Shown: piece by piece, positions 1 to 9,357 of the stretch
Layout of the letters: each line of letters starts with the position of its first letter
Numbering within the stretch: position 1 is the first letter of the stretch
DNA from: Calliopsis andreniformis
Taxonomy: Eukaryota > Arthropoda > Insecta > Hymenoptera > Andrenidae
Direction of reading: 5' to 3'
Assembly (NCBI RefSeq): GCF_051401765.1
Contig: NW_027480429.1
Location: 15,628,157-15,692,156 of the forward strand
DNA: 64,000 bases
The notes under the pieces: model-generated
Databases searched by the model: none
What the model saw: only the letters and a program-made list of their open reading frames with translations
What the model was told of the DNA's origin: nothing
Translations under genes and position numbers: made by a program

Positions 1-1250
1 GCAAAATAAATAGAACAGTTTTTCCATTGTATAAAACGAATAATTGCTACCAGTGTAAAAGTTATGGTCATTTCTACGTTCCGGGCAACCTAAGTTTCAC
101 TCTAGGGCGTTGTTCCACCAGATCGAATAGCTAGGGACTTAGAATTCAACGCCAAAAGAATAAAATACAATATAAGTACAACAGTTTTTCCATCGTATAA
201 AATGAATAATTGCAACCAGTGTGAAAGTTATGGTGATTTCTACGTTCGGCGCAACCTGGGCTTTACTCTAGGGCGTTGTTCCACCAGATGGAATAGTTAG
301 GGCCCTAAGAAGTCAACGCCAGAAGCATAAAATACGATATAAATACAACAGCTTTTCCATCGTATAAAACAAATAATTGCAACCAGTGTGAAAGTTATGG
401 TCATTTCTACGTTCCGGGCAACCTAGGCTTCTCTGTATGGCGTTCTTCCACCACATCGAATAGCTACGGCCTCAGAAGTCAACGCCTGAAGTATAAAATA
501 CAATAATAATACAACAGTCTTTCCATCCTATAACAGGAATAATTGCAACCCGTGTGAAAGTGATGGTCATTTCTACGTTCCAGGCAACCTAGGCTTCACT
601 ATAGGGCGTTGCTCCACCAGATCAAACAGTTAGGGCCTTAGAAGTCAACGCCCGAAGCATTAAATACAAAATAAATAGAACAGTTTTTCCATTGTAAAAA
701 CGAATAATTGCTACCAGTGTGAAAGTTATGGTCATTTCTACGTTCCGGGTAACCTAGGTTTCACTCTAGGGCGTTGCTCCACCAGATCGAATAGTTAGGG
801 CCTAAGAAGTCAACGCCAGAAACATAAAATACGATATAAATACAACAGCTTTTCCATCCTATAAAACGAATGATAGCAACCAGTGTGAAAGTTATGGTCA
901 TTTCTACGTTCCGGGCAACCTAGGTTTCACTCTAGGGCGTTGCTCCACCAGATCGAATAGTTAGGGCCTAAGAAGTCAACGCCAGAAGCATAAAATACGA
1001 TATAAATACAACAGCTTTTCCATCCTATAAAACGAATGATAGCAACCAGTGTGAAAGTTATGGTCATTTCTACGTTCCGGGCACCCTAGGTTTCACTCCA
1101 GGGCGTTGCTCCACCAGAGCGAATAGTTACGGCCTATGAAGTCAACGCCAGAAGCATAAAATACAATATAAATACAACAGTTTTTCCGTCATATAAAACG
1201 AATGATAGCAACCAGTGTGAAAGTTACGGTCATTTCTACGTTCTGCGCAA
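1..1250 (+). repeat. Diverged homologue of the HOR A segment at 10126-11375
   Basis: Seven to eight monomers follow the same order of variant classes as HOR A. They include the rare 'tgtatggcgttcttccacca' monomer (near 440) followed by the 'cagtctttccatcctataac' monomer (near 515), with an offset of about 10,125 bases. The 'acccgagcgcg' monomer that follows lies at offset 10,292 instead, one monomer more, so a monomer has been gained or lost between the two. The stretch at 121-175 with 'ctagggacttagaattcaac' matches 9425-9480, but HOR A has several extra monomers after it. Substitutions are clearly more frequent than between HOR A copies, so this looks like an older relative at the array margin. 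Confidence 0.7.
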
Positions 1251-2190
1251 CCTTGGCTTTACCCGAGCGCGTTTTTCCACCAGATGGAATAGTTAGGGCC
1301 TAAGAAGTCAACGCCGGAAGCATAAAATACGATATAAATACAACAGCTTTTCCATTGTATAGAACGAATAATTGCTACCAGTGTAAAGGTTATGGTCATT
1401 TCTACGTTCTGGGCAACCTAGGCTTCACCCTAGGGCGTTGTTCCACCAGACCAAACAGTTAGCGCCTTAGAAGTCAACGCCCGAAGCATAAAATACAAAA
1501 TAAATAGAACGGTTTTTCCATTGTATAAAACGAATAATTGCTGCCAGCGTAAAAGTTATGGTCATTTCTACGTTCCGGGGAACCTGGGCTTCACCCTAGG
1601 GTGTTGTTCCACCAGAAGGAATAGTTAGGGCCTAAGAAGTCAACGCCAGAAGCATAAAATACGATATAAATACAACAGCTTTTCCATCGTATAAAACAAA
1701 TAATTGCAACCAGTTTGATAGTGATGGTCATTTCTACGTACCGGACAACCTAGGCTTCACTCTAGGGCGTTGCTCCACCAGATCGAATAGTTAGGGCCTT
1801 AGAAGTCAACGCCAGAAGCATAAAAAACGATATAAATACAACAGCTTTTCCATCGTATAGAACGAATAATTGCTACCAGTGTGAAAGTTATGGTCATTTC
1901 TACGTTCCGGGCACCCTAGGTTTCACTCCAGGGCGTTGCTCCACCAGAGCGAATAGTTACGGCCTATGAAGTCAACGCCAGAAGCATAAAATACAATATA
2001 AATACAACAGTTTTTCCATCATATAAAACGAATGATAGCAACCAGTGTGAAAGTTACGGTCATTTCCGCGTTCCGCGCAATCTTGGCTTTACCCGAGCGC
2101 GTTTTTCCACCAGATGGAATAGTTAGGGCCTAAGAAGTCAACGCCAGAAGCATAAAATGCGATATAAGTACAACAGCTTTTCCATCGTAT
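1060..2190 (+). repeat. Five-monomer (830-bp) direct duplication
   Basis: The segment near 1060-1360 recurs near 1890-2190 at an offset of 830 bases, five monomers. Shared rare marks are 'gcaccctagg' (1081 and 1911), 'ccaccagagcgaatagttac' and the GC-rich 'acccgagcgcg' variant (1261 and 2091). The copies differ at scattered bases, for example 'ttctgcgc' against 'ttccgcgc'. Between them lie ordinary monomers of mixed class. Confidence 0.75.
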
Positions 2191-2328
2191 AAAACGAATA
2201 ATTGCAACCAGTGTGAAAGTTATGGTCCTTTCTACATATCGAGCAACCTAGGCTTCACTCTAGGGCGTTGCTCCACCTGATCGAATAGTTAGGGCCTTAG
2301 AAGTCAACGCCAGAAGCATAAAATACAA

Positions 2329-2335
2329 TATAAAT
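2329..2335 (+). other. TATA-like motif TATAAAT (monomer residues 14-20)
   Basis: This AT motif is present in the 'aatataaatac' class of monomer. The 'aaaataaatag' class has AATAAAT at the same place. It could serve as a cryptic TATA element for transcription of the array, or it may simply reflect the AT-rich half of the monomer. No initiator or downstream element supports a real promoter. Confidence 0.2.
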
Positions 2336-2353
2336 ACTACAGTTTTTCCACCA

Positions 2354-2360
2354 TATAAAA
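2354..2360 (+). other. TATA-like motif TATAAAA (monomer residues 39-45)
   Basis: Most monomers carry TATAAAA within 'gtataaaacg', just after the T5 tract. It matches the canonical TATA-box core. Because it recurs every 166 bases it cannot mark a unique start; at most it allows low-level transcription of the satellite. Monomers with 'gtataacagg' or 'gtatagcagg' lack it. Confidence 0.25.
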
Positions 2361-2412
2361 CGAATAATTGCAACCAGTATGAAAGTTATGGTCATTTCTG
2401 CTTTTCGGGCAA

Positions 2413-2430
2413 CCTAGGCTTCACCCTAGG
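2413..2430 (+). repeat. Paired CCTAGG dyad (monomer residues 98-115)
   Basis: Two CCTAGG palindromes are separated by six bases ('cttcac'). The arms are mutually complementary, so either strand can fold a 6-bp stem with a 6-base loop. Many monomers carry TCTAGG as the second arm ('cactctaggg'), which costs only one terminal G-T pairing. The dyad sits in the GC-richer half of the monomer. Short dyads of this kind are common in centromeric satellites that lack a CENP-B box, but a function here is inference. Confidence 0.6.
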
Positions 2431-2434
2431 GCGT

Positions 2435-3098
2435 TGTTCCACCAGATGGAATAGTTAGGGCCTAAGAAGTCAACGCCAGAAGCATAAAATACGGTATAAA
2501 TACAACAGCTTTTCCATCGTATAAAACAAATAATTGCAACCAGTTTGATAGTGATGGTCATTTCTACGTACCGGGCAACCTAGGCATCACTCTAGGGCGT
2601 TGCTCCACCAGATCGAATAGTTAGGGCCATAGAAGTCAACGCCCGAGGCATAAAGTATAAAATAAATAGAACAGTTTTTCCATCGTATAAAACGAATAAT
2701 TGCTACCAGTGTGAAAGTTATGATCATTTCTACTTTCCGGGCAACCTAGGCTTCACCCTAGGGCGTTGTTCCACCAGATGGAATAGTTAGGGCCTAAGAA
2801 GTCAACGCCAGAAGCATAAAATACGGTATAAATACAACAGCTTTTCCATCGTATAAAACAAATAATTGCAACCAGTTTGATAGTGATGGTCATTTCTACG
2901 TACCGGGCAACCTAGGCATCCCTCTAGGGCGTTGCTCCACCAGATCGAATAGTTAGGGCCATAGAAGTCAACGCCCGAGGCATAAAGTATAAAATAAATA
3001 GAACAGTTTTTCCATCGTATAAAACGAATAATTGCTACCAGTGTGAAAGTTATGATCATTTCTACTTTCCGGGCAACCTAGACTTCACCCTAGGGCGT
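2435..3098 (+). repeat. Two copies of a 332-bp dimer
   Basis: Two adjacent monomers are duplicated as a unit. The rare word 'atacggtata' occurs at 2489 and 2821, exactly 332 bases apart, and the following 'taggcatc' and 'cgaggcataaagtataaaat' variants also recur at that spacing. The first monomer of each pair has 'ccagtttgatagtgatggtc' and the second has 'gctaccagtgtgaaag'. The few differences seen include 'aggcatcactct' against 'aggcatccctct'. Confidence 0.85.
2455..2465 (+). repeat. TTAGG-G-CCTAA interrupted palindrome (monomer residues 140-150)
   Basis: Five-base arms flank a single central G. The palindrome is complete only in monomers reading 'gggcctaag'; the 'gggccttag' class breaks the last arm. 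It also contains one TTAGGG word per monomer, which is not a telomere array because it never repeats in tandem. Confidence 0.55.
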
Positions 3099-3790
3099 TG
3101 TTCCACCAGATGGAATAGTTAGGGCCTAAGAAGTCAACGCCAGAAGCATAAAATACGATATAAATACAACAGCTTTTCCATCGTATAAAACGAATAATTG
3201 CAACCAGTGAGAAAGTTATGGTCATTTCTACGTTGCGGGCAACCTAGGCTTCCCCCTACGGCGTTGCTCAAACAGATTGCATAGCTAGGGCCTTAGAAGT
3301 CAATGCCCGAAGCATAAAATGCAATAAAAATACAACAGCTTTCCATCGTATAGCAGGAATAATTTGCAACCAGTGTGAAGGTTATGGTCATATATACGTT
3401 CCGGGCAACCTAGGCATCACTGTAGGGCGTTGCACCACCGGATCGAATAGTTAGGTCCTTAGACGTCAACGCCAGAAGCATAAAATACAATATAAATACA
3501 ACAGTTTTTCCATCGTCTAAAACGAATAATTGCAACCAGTTTGAAAGTGATGGTCATTTCTACGTTCCGGGTAACCTAGGCTTCACTCTGGGGCGTTGCT
3601 CCAACAGATTGAATAGTTAGGGCCTTAGAAGTCAGCGCCCGAAGCATAAAATGCAATAAAAATACAATAGTTTTTCCATCGTATAACAGGATTAATGGCA
3701 ACCAGTTTGAAAGTGATGGTCATTTCTACGTTCCGGGCAACCTTAGCTTCACCCTAGGGCGTTGTTCCACCAGATCGAATAGTTAGGGCC
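2790..3790 (+). repeat. Six-monomer block shared with 23708-24708
   Basis: The order of variant monomers matches the 17-mer block at an offset of 20,918 bases. Shared diagnostic words are 'aggcttccccct' (3245), 'agattgcatagctaggg', 'tatagcaggaataatttgca', and 'gattaatggcaacc' against 'gattaattgcaacc'. It shows more substitutions than the two 17-mer copies show against each other, so it is an older or independently drifting relative. Confidence 0.75.
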
Positions 3791-4110
3791 TAAGAAGTGA
3801 ACGCCAGAAGCATAAAATACAATATAAATACAACAGCTTTTCCATCCTATAAAAGGAATAATTGCAAACAGTGTGAAAGTAATGGTCATTTCTACGTTCC
3901 GGGCAACCTAGGCTTCACTCTAGGGCGTTGCTCCACCAGATCAAACAGTTAGGGCCTAAGAAGTGAACGCCAGAAGCATAAAATGCAATATAAATACAAC
4001 AGCTTTTCCATTGTATAAAACGAATAATTGCTACCAGTGTAAAGGTTATGGTCATTTCTACGTTCCGGGCAACCTAGGCTTCACCCTAGGGCGTTGTTCC
4101 ACCAGATTGA
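3790..4110 (+). repeat. Two-monomer block recurring at 6943-7263 and 21222-21542
   Basis: The variant 'ctataaaaggaataattgca' begins near 3849 and recurs at offsets of 3153 (19 monomers) and about 17,432 bases. It is followed each time by a monomer with 'gtgtaaaggttatgg'. The 'agtgaacgcc' ending is also shared. Confidence 0.7.
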
Positions 4111-5180
4111 ATAGTTACGGCCTATGAAGTCAACGCCAGAACCATAAAATACAATATAAATACAACAGTTTTTCCATCATATAAATCGAATGATAGCAAC
4201 CAGTGTGAAAGTTATGGTCATTTCTACGTTCCGCGCAATCTTGGCTTTACCCTAGGGCGTTGTTCCACCAGGTGGAATAGTTAGGGCCTAAGAAGTCAAC
4301 GCCAGAAGCATAAAATACGATATAAATACAACAGCTTTTCCATCATATAAAACGAATGATAGCAACCAGTGTGAAAGTTATGGTCATTTCTACGTTCCGG
4401 GCAACCTAGGCTGCACTCTAGGGCGTTGCTCTACCAGATCAAATAGTTAGGGTCTTAGAAGTCAACGCCCGAAGCATAAAATACAAAATAAATAGAACAG
4501 TTTTTCCATTCTATAAAACGAATAACTGCTACCAGTGTGAAAGTTATGGTCATTTCTACATTCCGGGCAACCTAGGCTTCACCCTAGGGCGTTGTTCCAC
4601 CAGATGGAATAGTTAGGGCCTAAGAAGTCAACGCCCGAAGCATAAAGTACAAAATAAATAGAACAGTTTTTCCATCGTATAAAACGAATAATAGCAACCA
4701 GTGTGAAAGTTATGGTCATTTCTACTTTCCGAGCAACCTAGGCTTCACTCTAGGGCGTTGCTCCACCAGATCGAATAGTTAGGGCCTTAGAAGTCAACGC
4801 CCGAAGCATAAAGTACAAAATAAATAGAACAGTTTTTCCATCGTATAAAACGAATAATAGCAACCAGTGTGAAAGTTATGGTCATTTCTACGTTCCAGGC
4901 AACATAGGCTTCACTCTACGGCGATGCTCCACCAGATCAAACAGTTAGCGCCTTAGAAGTCAACACCCGAAGCATAAAATACAAAATAAATAGAACGGTT
5001 TTTCCATTGTATAAAACGAATAATTGCTGCCAGTGTAAAAGTTATGGTCATTTCTACGTTCCGGGGAACCTAGGCTTCACCCTAGGGCGTTGTTCCACCA
5101 GATGGAATAGTTAGGGCCTAAGAAGTCAACGCCAGAAGCATAAAATACGATATAAATACAACAGCTTTTCCATCGTATAA
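4111..5180 (+). repeat. Mixed monomers; 4640-5180 matches 22404-22944
   Basis: 4111-4640 holds ordinary monomers, including a 'cctatgaag' variant. From about 4640 the order of variants ('aataatagca', 'tactttccgagcaacc', 'gggcaacataggcttcac' or its 'aggcaacatagg' form, 'agcgccttag') follows the 17-mer block at an offset of 17,764 bases. Confidence 0.7.
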
Positions 5181-6868
5181 AACAAATAATTGCAACCAGT
5201 TTGATAGTGATGGTCATTTCTACGTACCGGACAACCTAGGCTTCACTCTAGTGCGTTGCTCCACCAGATCGAATAGTTAGGGCCTTAGAAGTCAACGCCC
5301 GAAGCATAAAGTACAAAATAAATAGAACAGTTTTTCCATCGTATAAAACGAATAATTGCTACCTGTGTGAAAGTTATGGTCATTTCTACGTTCCGGGCAA
5401 CCTAGGTTTCACTCCAGGGCGTTGCTCCACCAGATCGAATAGTTAGGGCCTTAGAAGTCAACGCCCGAAGCGTAAAATACAAAATAAATAAAACAGTTTT
5501 TCCATCGTATAAAACGAAAAATTGAAAACAGTGTGAAAGATATGGACATTTCTACGATCCGGGCTACCTAGGCTTCCCTCTATGGCGATCTTCCACCACA
5601 CCGAATAGCAACGGCCTCAGAAGTCAACGCCAGAAGCTTAAATACAATATAAATATAACAGTTTTTCCATCGTATACAACGAATAATAGCAACCAGTGTG
5701 AAAGTTATGGTCATTTCTACGCTCCGGGCAACCTAGGCTTCACTCTACGGCGATGCTCCACCAGATCAAACAGCTAGGGCCTTAGACGTCAACGCCCGAA
5801 GCATAAAATACAAAATAAATAGAACGGTTTTTCCATTGTATAAAACGAATAATTGCTGCCAGTGTAAAAGTTATGGTCATCTCTACGTTCCGGGCAACCT
5901 AGGCTTCACCCTAGGGCGTTGTACTACCAGATCGAATAGTTAGGGCCTAAGAAGTGAACGCCAGAAGCATAAAATACAATATAAATACAACAGTTTTTCC
6001 ATCGTATAAAACGAATAATTGCAACCAGTATGAAACTTATGGTCATTTCTACGTACCGGGCAACCTGGGCTTCACTCTAGGGCGTTGCTCTACCAGATCA
6101 AATAGTTAGGGTCTTAGAAGTCAACGCCCGAAGCATAAAATACAAAATAAATAGAACAGTTTTTCCATTCTATAAAACGAATAACTGCTACCAGTGTGAA
6201 AGTTATGGTCATTTCTACTTTCCGGGCAACCTAGGCTTCACCCTAGGGCGTTGTTCCACCAGATGGAATAGTTAGGGCCTAAGAAGTCAACGCCAGAAGC
6301 ATAAAATACGATATAAATACAACAGCTTTTCCATTGTATAAAACAAATAATTGCAACCAGTTTGATAGTGATGGTCATTTCTACGTTCCGGGCAACCTAG
6401 GCTTCACTCTACGGCGTTGCTTCAACAGATCAAACAGTTAGGGCCTTAGAAGTCAACGCCCGAAACATAAAATATAAAATAAATAGAACGGTTTTTCCAT
6501 TGTATAAAACGAATTATTGCTACCAGTGTAAAAGTTATTTTCATTTCTACGTTCCGGGCAACCTAGGCTTCACCCTAGGTCGTTGTACCACCAGATGGAA
6601 TAGTTAGGGCCTAAGATGTCAACGCCAGAAGCATAAAAAACGATATAAATACAACAGCTTTTCCATCGTATAAAGCCAATAATTGCGACCAGTGTGGAAG
6701 TTATGGTCATTTCTACGTTCCGGGCAACCTAGACTTCACTCTAGGCCGGTGCTCCACCAAATCGAATAGCTAGGGCCTTAGAAGTCAACGCCAGAAGCAT
6801 AAAATACAATAAAGATGCAAAAGTTTTTCCATCCTATAACAGGTATAACTGCAAACAGTATGAAAGTG
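5180..6868 (+). repeat. Detached fragment of HOR A (about 10 monomers)
   Basis: This 1.69-kb stretch is nearly identical to 7669-9357 at an offset of 2489 bases (15 monomers). In the parts I compared, differences were single bases, for example 'acgctccggg' at 5718 against 'acgctctggg' at 8208, and 'gcttcaacag' against 'gctccaacag'. At 6868 it leaves the HOR A order and joins monomers related to 21148 onward. The high identity means it separated from HOR A recently. Confidence 0.88.
5470..5635 (+). repeat. Diverged monomer class E ('gatatggacatttctacgat')
   Basis: This monomer is marked by 'acgaaaaattgaaaacagtg', 'gatatggacatttctacgat' and 'ccgggctacc'. Relatives lie near 7980, 12628, 17277, 40010 and 40840. 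Most HOR A units carry exactly one, which makes it a good position marker. It lacks the AATAATT motif because of 'aaaaatt'. Confidence 0.8.
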
Positions 6869-7668
6869 ATGGTCATTTCTACGTTCCGGGCAACCTTGGC
6901 TTCACCCTAAGGCGTTGTTCCACCAGATCGAATAGTTAGGGCCTAAGAAGTGAACGCCAGAAGCATAAAATACAATATAAATACAACAGCTTTTCCATAC
7001 TATAAAAGGAATAATTGCAAACAGTGTGAAAGTAATGGTCATTTCTACGTTCCGGGCAACCTAGGCTTCACTCTAGGGTGTTGCTCCACCAGATCAAACA
7101 GTTAGGGCCTAAGAAGTGAACGCCAGAAGCATAAAATACAATATAAATACAACAGCTTTTCCATTGTATAAAACGAATAATTGCTACCAGTGTAAAGGTT
7201 ATGGTCATTCCTACGTTCCGGGCAACCTAGGCTTCACCCTAGGGCGTTGTTCCACCAGATTGAATAGTTAGGGCCTAAGAAGTGAACGCCAGAAGCATAA
7301 AATAAAATATAAATACAACAGTTTTTCCATCGTATAAAACGAATAATTGCAACCACTGTGAAAGTTATGGTCATTTCTACATTCCGAGCAACCTAGGCTT
7401 CACTCTAGGGCGTTGCTCCAACAGATTGAATAGTTAGGGCCTTAGAAGTCAACGCCCGAAGCATAAAATGCAATAAAAATACAACAGTTTTTCCATCGTA
7501 TAAAACGAATAATTGCTACCAGTGTGAAAGTTATGGTCATTTCTACGTTCCGGGGAACCTAGGCTTCACCCTAGGGCGTTGTTCCACCAGACGGAATAGT
7601 TAGGGCCTAAGAAGTCAACGCCAGCAGCATAAAATGCGATATAAATACCACAGCTTTTCCATCGTATA
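6869..7668 (+). repeat. Five-monomer block shared with 21148-21947
   Basis: Offset 14,279 bases. The shared succession is 'aaccttggcttcaccct', 'ccatactataaaaggaat', 'gtgtaaaggttatggtc', 'aaaataaaatataaatac', 'gcaaccactgtgaaag' and 'cgccagcagcataaaatgcg'. It lies between the detached HOR A fragment and the HOR A array proper, so the same block flanks HOR A on both sides (6869-7668 and 21148-21947). Confidence 0.8.
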
Positions 7669-9357
7669 AAACAAATAATTGCAACCAGTTTGATAGTGAT
7701 GGTCATTTCTACGTACCGGACAACCTAGGCTTCACTCTAGTGCGTTGCTCCACCAGATCGAATAGTTAGGGCCTTAGAAGTCAACGCCCGAAGCATAAAG
7801 TACAAAATAAATAGAACAGTTTTTCCATCGTATAAAACGAATAATTGCTACCTGTGTGAAAGTTATGGTCATTTCTACGTTCCGGGCAACCTAGGTTTCA
7901 CTCCAGGGCGTTGCTCCACCAGATCGAATAGTTAGGGCCTTAGAAGTCAACGCCCGAAGCGTAAAATACAAAATAAATAAAACAGTTTTTCCATCGTATA
8001 AAACGAAAAATTGAAAACAGTGTGAAAGATATGGACATTTCTACGATCCGGGCTACCTAGGCTTCCCTCTATGGCGATCTTCCACCACACCGAATAGCAA
8101 CGGCCTCAGAAGTCAACGCCAGAAGCTTAAATACAATATAAATATAACAGTTTTTCCATCGTATACAACGAATAATAGCAACCAGTGTGAAAGTTATGGT
8201 CATTTCTACGCTCTGGGCAACCTAGGCTTCACTCTACGGCGATGCTCCACCAGATCAAACAGCTAGGGCCTTAGACGTCAACGCCCGAAGCATAAAATAC
8301 AAAATAAATAGAACGGTTTTTCCATTGTATAAAACGAATAATTGCTGCCAGTGTAAAAGTTATGGTCATCTCTACGTTCCGGGCAACCTAGGCTTCACCC
8401 TAGGGCGTTGTACTACCAGATCGAATAGTTAGGGCCTAAGAAGTGAACGCCAGAAGCATAAAATACAATATAAATACAACAGTTTTTCCATCGTATAAAA
8501 CGAATAATTGCAACCAGTATGAAACTTATGGTCATTTCTACGTACCGGGCAACCTGGGCTTCACTCTAGGGCGTTGCTCTACCAGATCAAATAGTTAGGG
8601 TCTTAGAAGTCAACGCCCGAAGCATAAAATACAAAATAAATAGAACAGTTTTTCCATTCTATAAAACGAATAACTGCTACCAGTGTGAAAGTTATGGTCA
8701 TTTCTACTTTCCGGGCAACCTAGGCTTCACCCTAGGGCGTTGTTCCACCAGATGGAATAGTTAGGGCCTAAGAAGTCAACGCCAGAAGCATAAAATACGA
8801 TATAAATACAACAGCTTTTCCATTGTATAAAACAAATAATTGCAACCAGTTTGATAGTGATGGTCATTTCTACGTTCCGGGCAACCTAGGCTTCACTCTA
8901 CGGCGTTGCTCCAACAGATCAAACAGTTAGGGCCTTAGAAGTCAACGCCCGAAACATAAAATATAAAATAAATAGAACGGTTTTTCCATTGTATAAAACG
9001 AATTATTGCTACCAGTGTAAAAGTTATTTTCATTTCTACGTTCCGGGCAACCTAGGCTTCACCCTAGGTCGTTGTACCACCAGATGGAATAGTTAGGGCC
9101 TAAGATGTCAACGCCAGAAGCATAAAAAACGATATAAATACAACAGCTTTTCCATCGTATAAAGCCAATAATTGCGACCAGTGTGGAAGTTATGGTCATT
9201 TCTACGTTCCGGGCAACCTAGACTTCACTCTAGGCCGGTGCTCCACCAAATCGAATAGCTAGGGCCTTAGAAGTCAACGCCAGAAGCATAAAATACAATA
9301 AAGATGCAAAAGTTTTTCCATCCTATAACAGGTATAACTGCAAACAGTATGAAAGTA

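Larger units (their letters stand above)
2316..2481 (+). repeat. Representative monomer, exactly 166 bp
   Basis: This copy serves as a reference for monomer anatomy, with phase starting at 'gcataaaata'. Residues 1-56 are AT-rich: an A4 tract at 4-7, TATAAAT at 14-20, a T5 tract at 28-32, TATAAAA at 39-45 and AATAATT at 49-55. Residues 57-84 hold the most constant words of the array ('agtgtgaaag', 'tatggtcatttc'). Residues 85-130 are GC-richer and include 'acgttccgggcaacc', the paired CCTAGG palindromes and 'gcgttgctccaccag'. Residues 131-166 hold 'atcgaatagttagggcc' and 'gaagtcaacgcc'. This copy differs from the commonest form in having 'ccatata' instead of 'tcgtata' before the TATA-like motif, and 'cttttcggg' instead of 'cgttccggg'. 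Both dyads are perfect in it. Confidence 0.95.

Noticed and set aside
2441..2452. tRNA gene or Pol III B box in 'ccagatcgaatag'
   Set aside because: GATCGAATA resembles the B-box core but lacks the closing C. No A box at the right distance, no cloverleaf and no T-run terminator were seen.
2802..3059. Minus-strand open frame of 85 codons
   Set aside because: It runs across 1.5 monomers of the satellite. Related frames open wherever chance removes a stop (35326-35598, 39367-39558, 42015-42212, 42589-42777, 59230-59487). There is no start context, no codon bias, and the peptide is simply the monomer translated.
5634..5639. Identification as a known bivalve HindIII satellite of about 166 bp
   Set aside because: Length is similar, but AAGCTT is present in only a few variant monomers (5634, 8123, 12772, 17421, near 41154), and I cannot compare sequences from memory. 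Length alone is not evidence.
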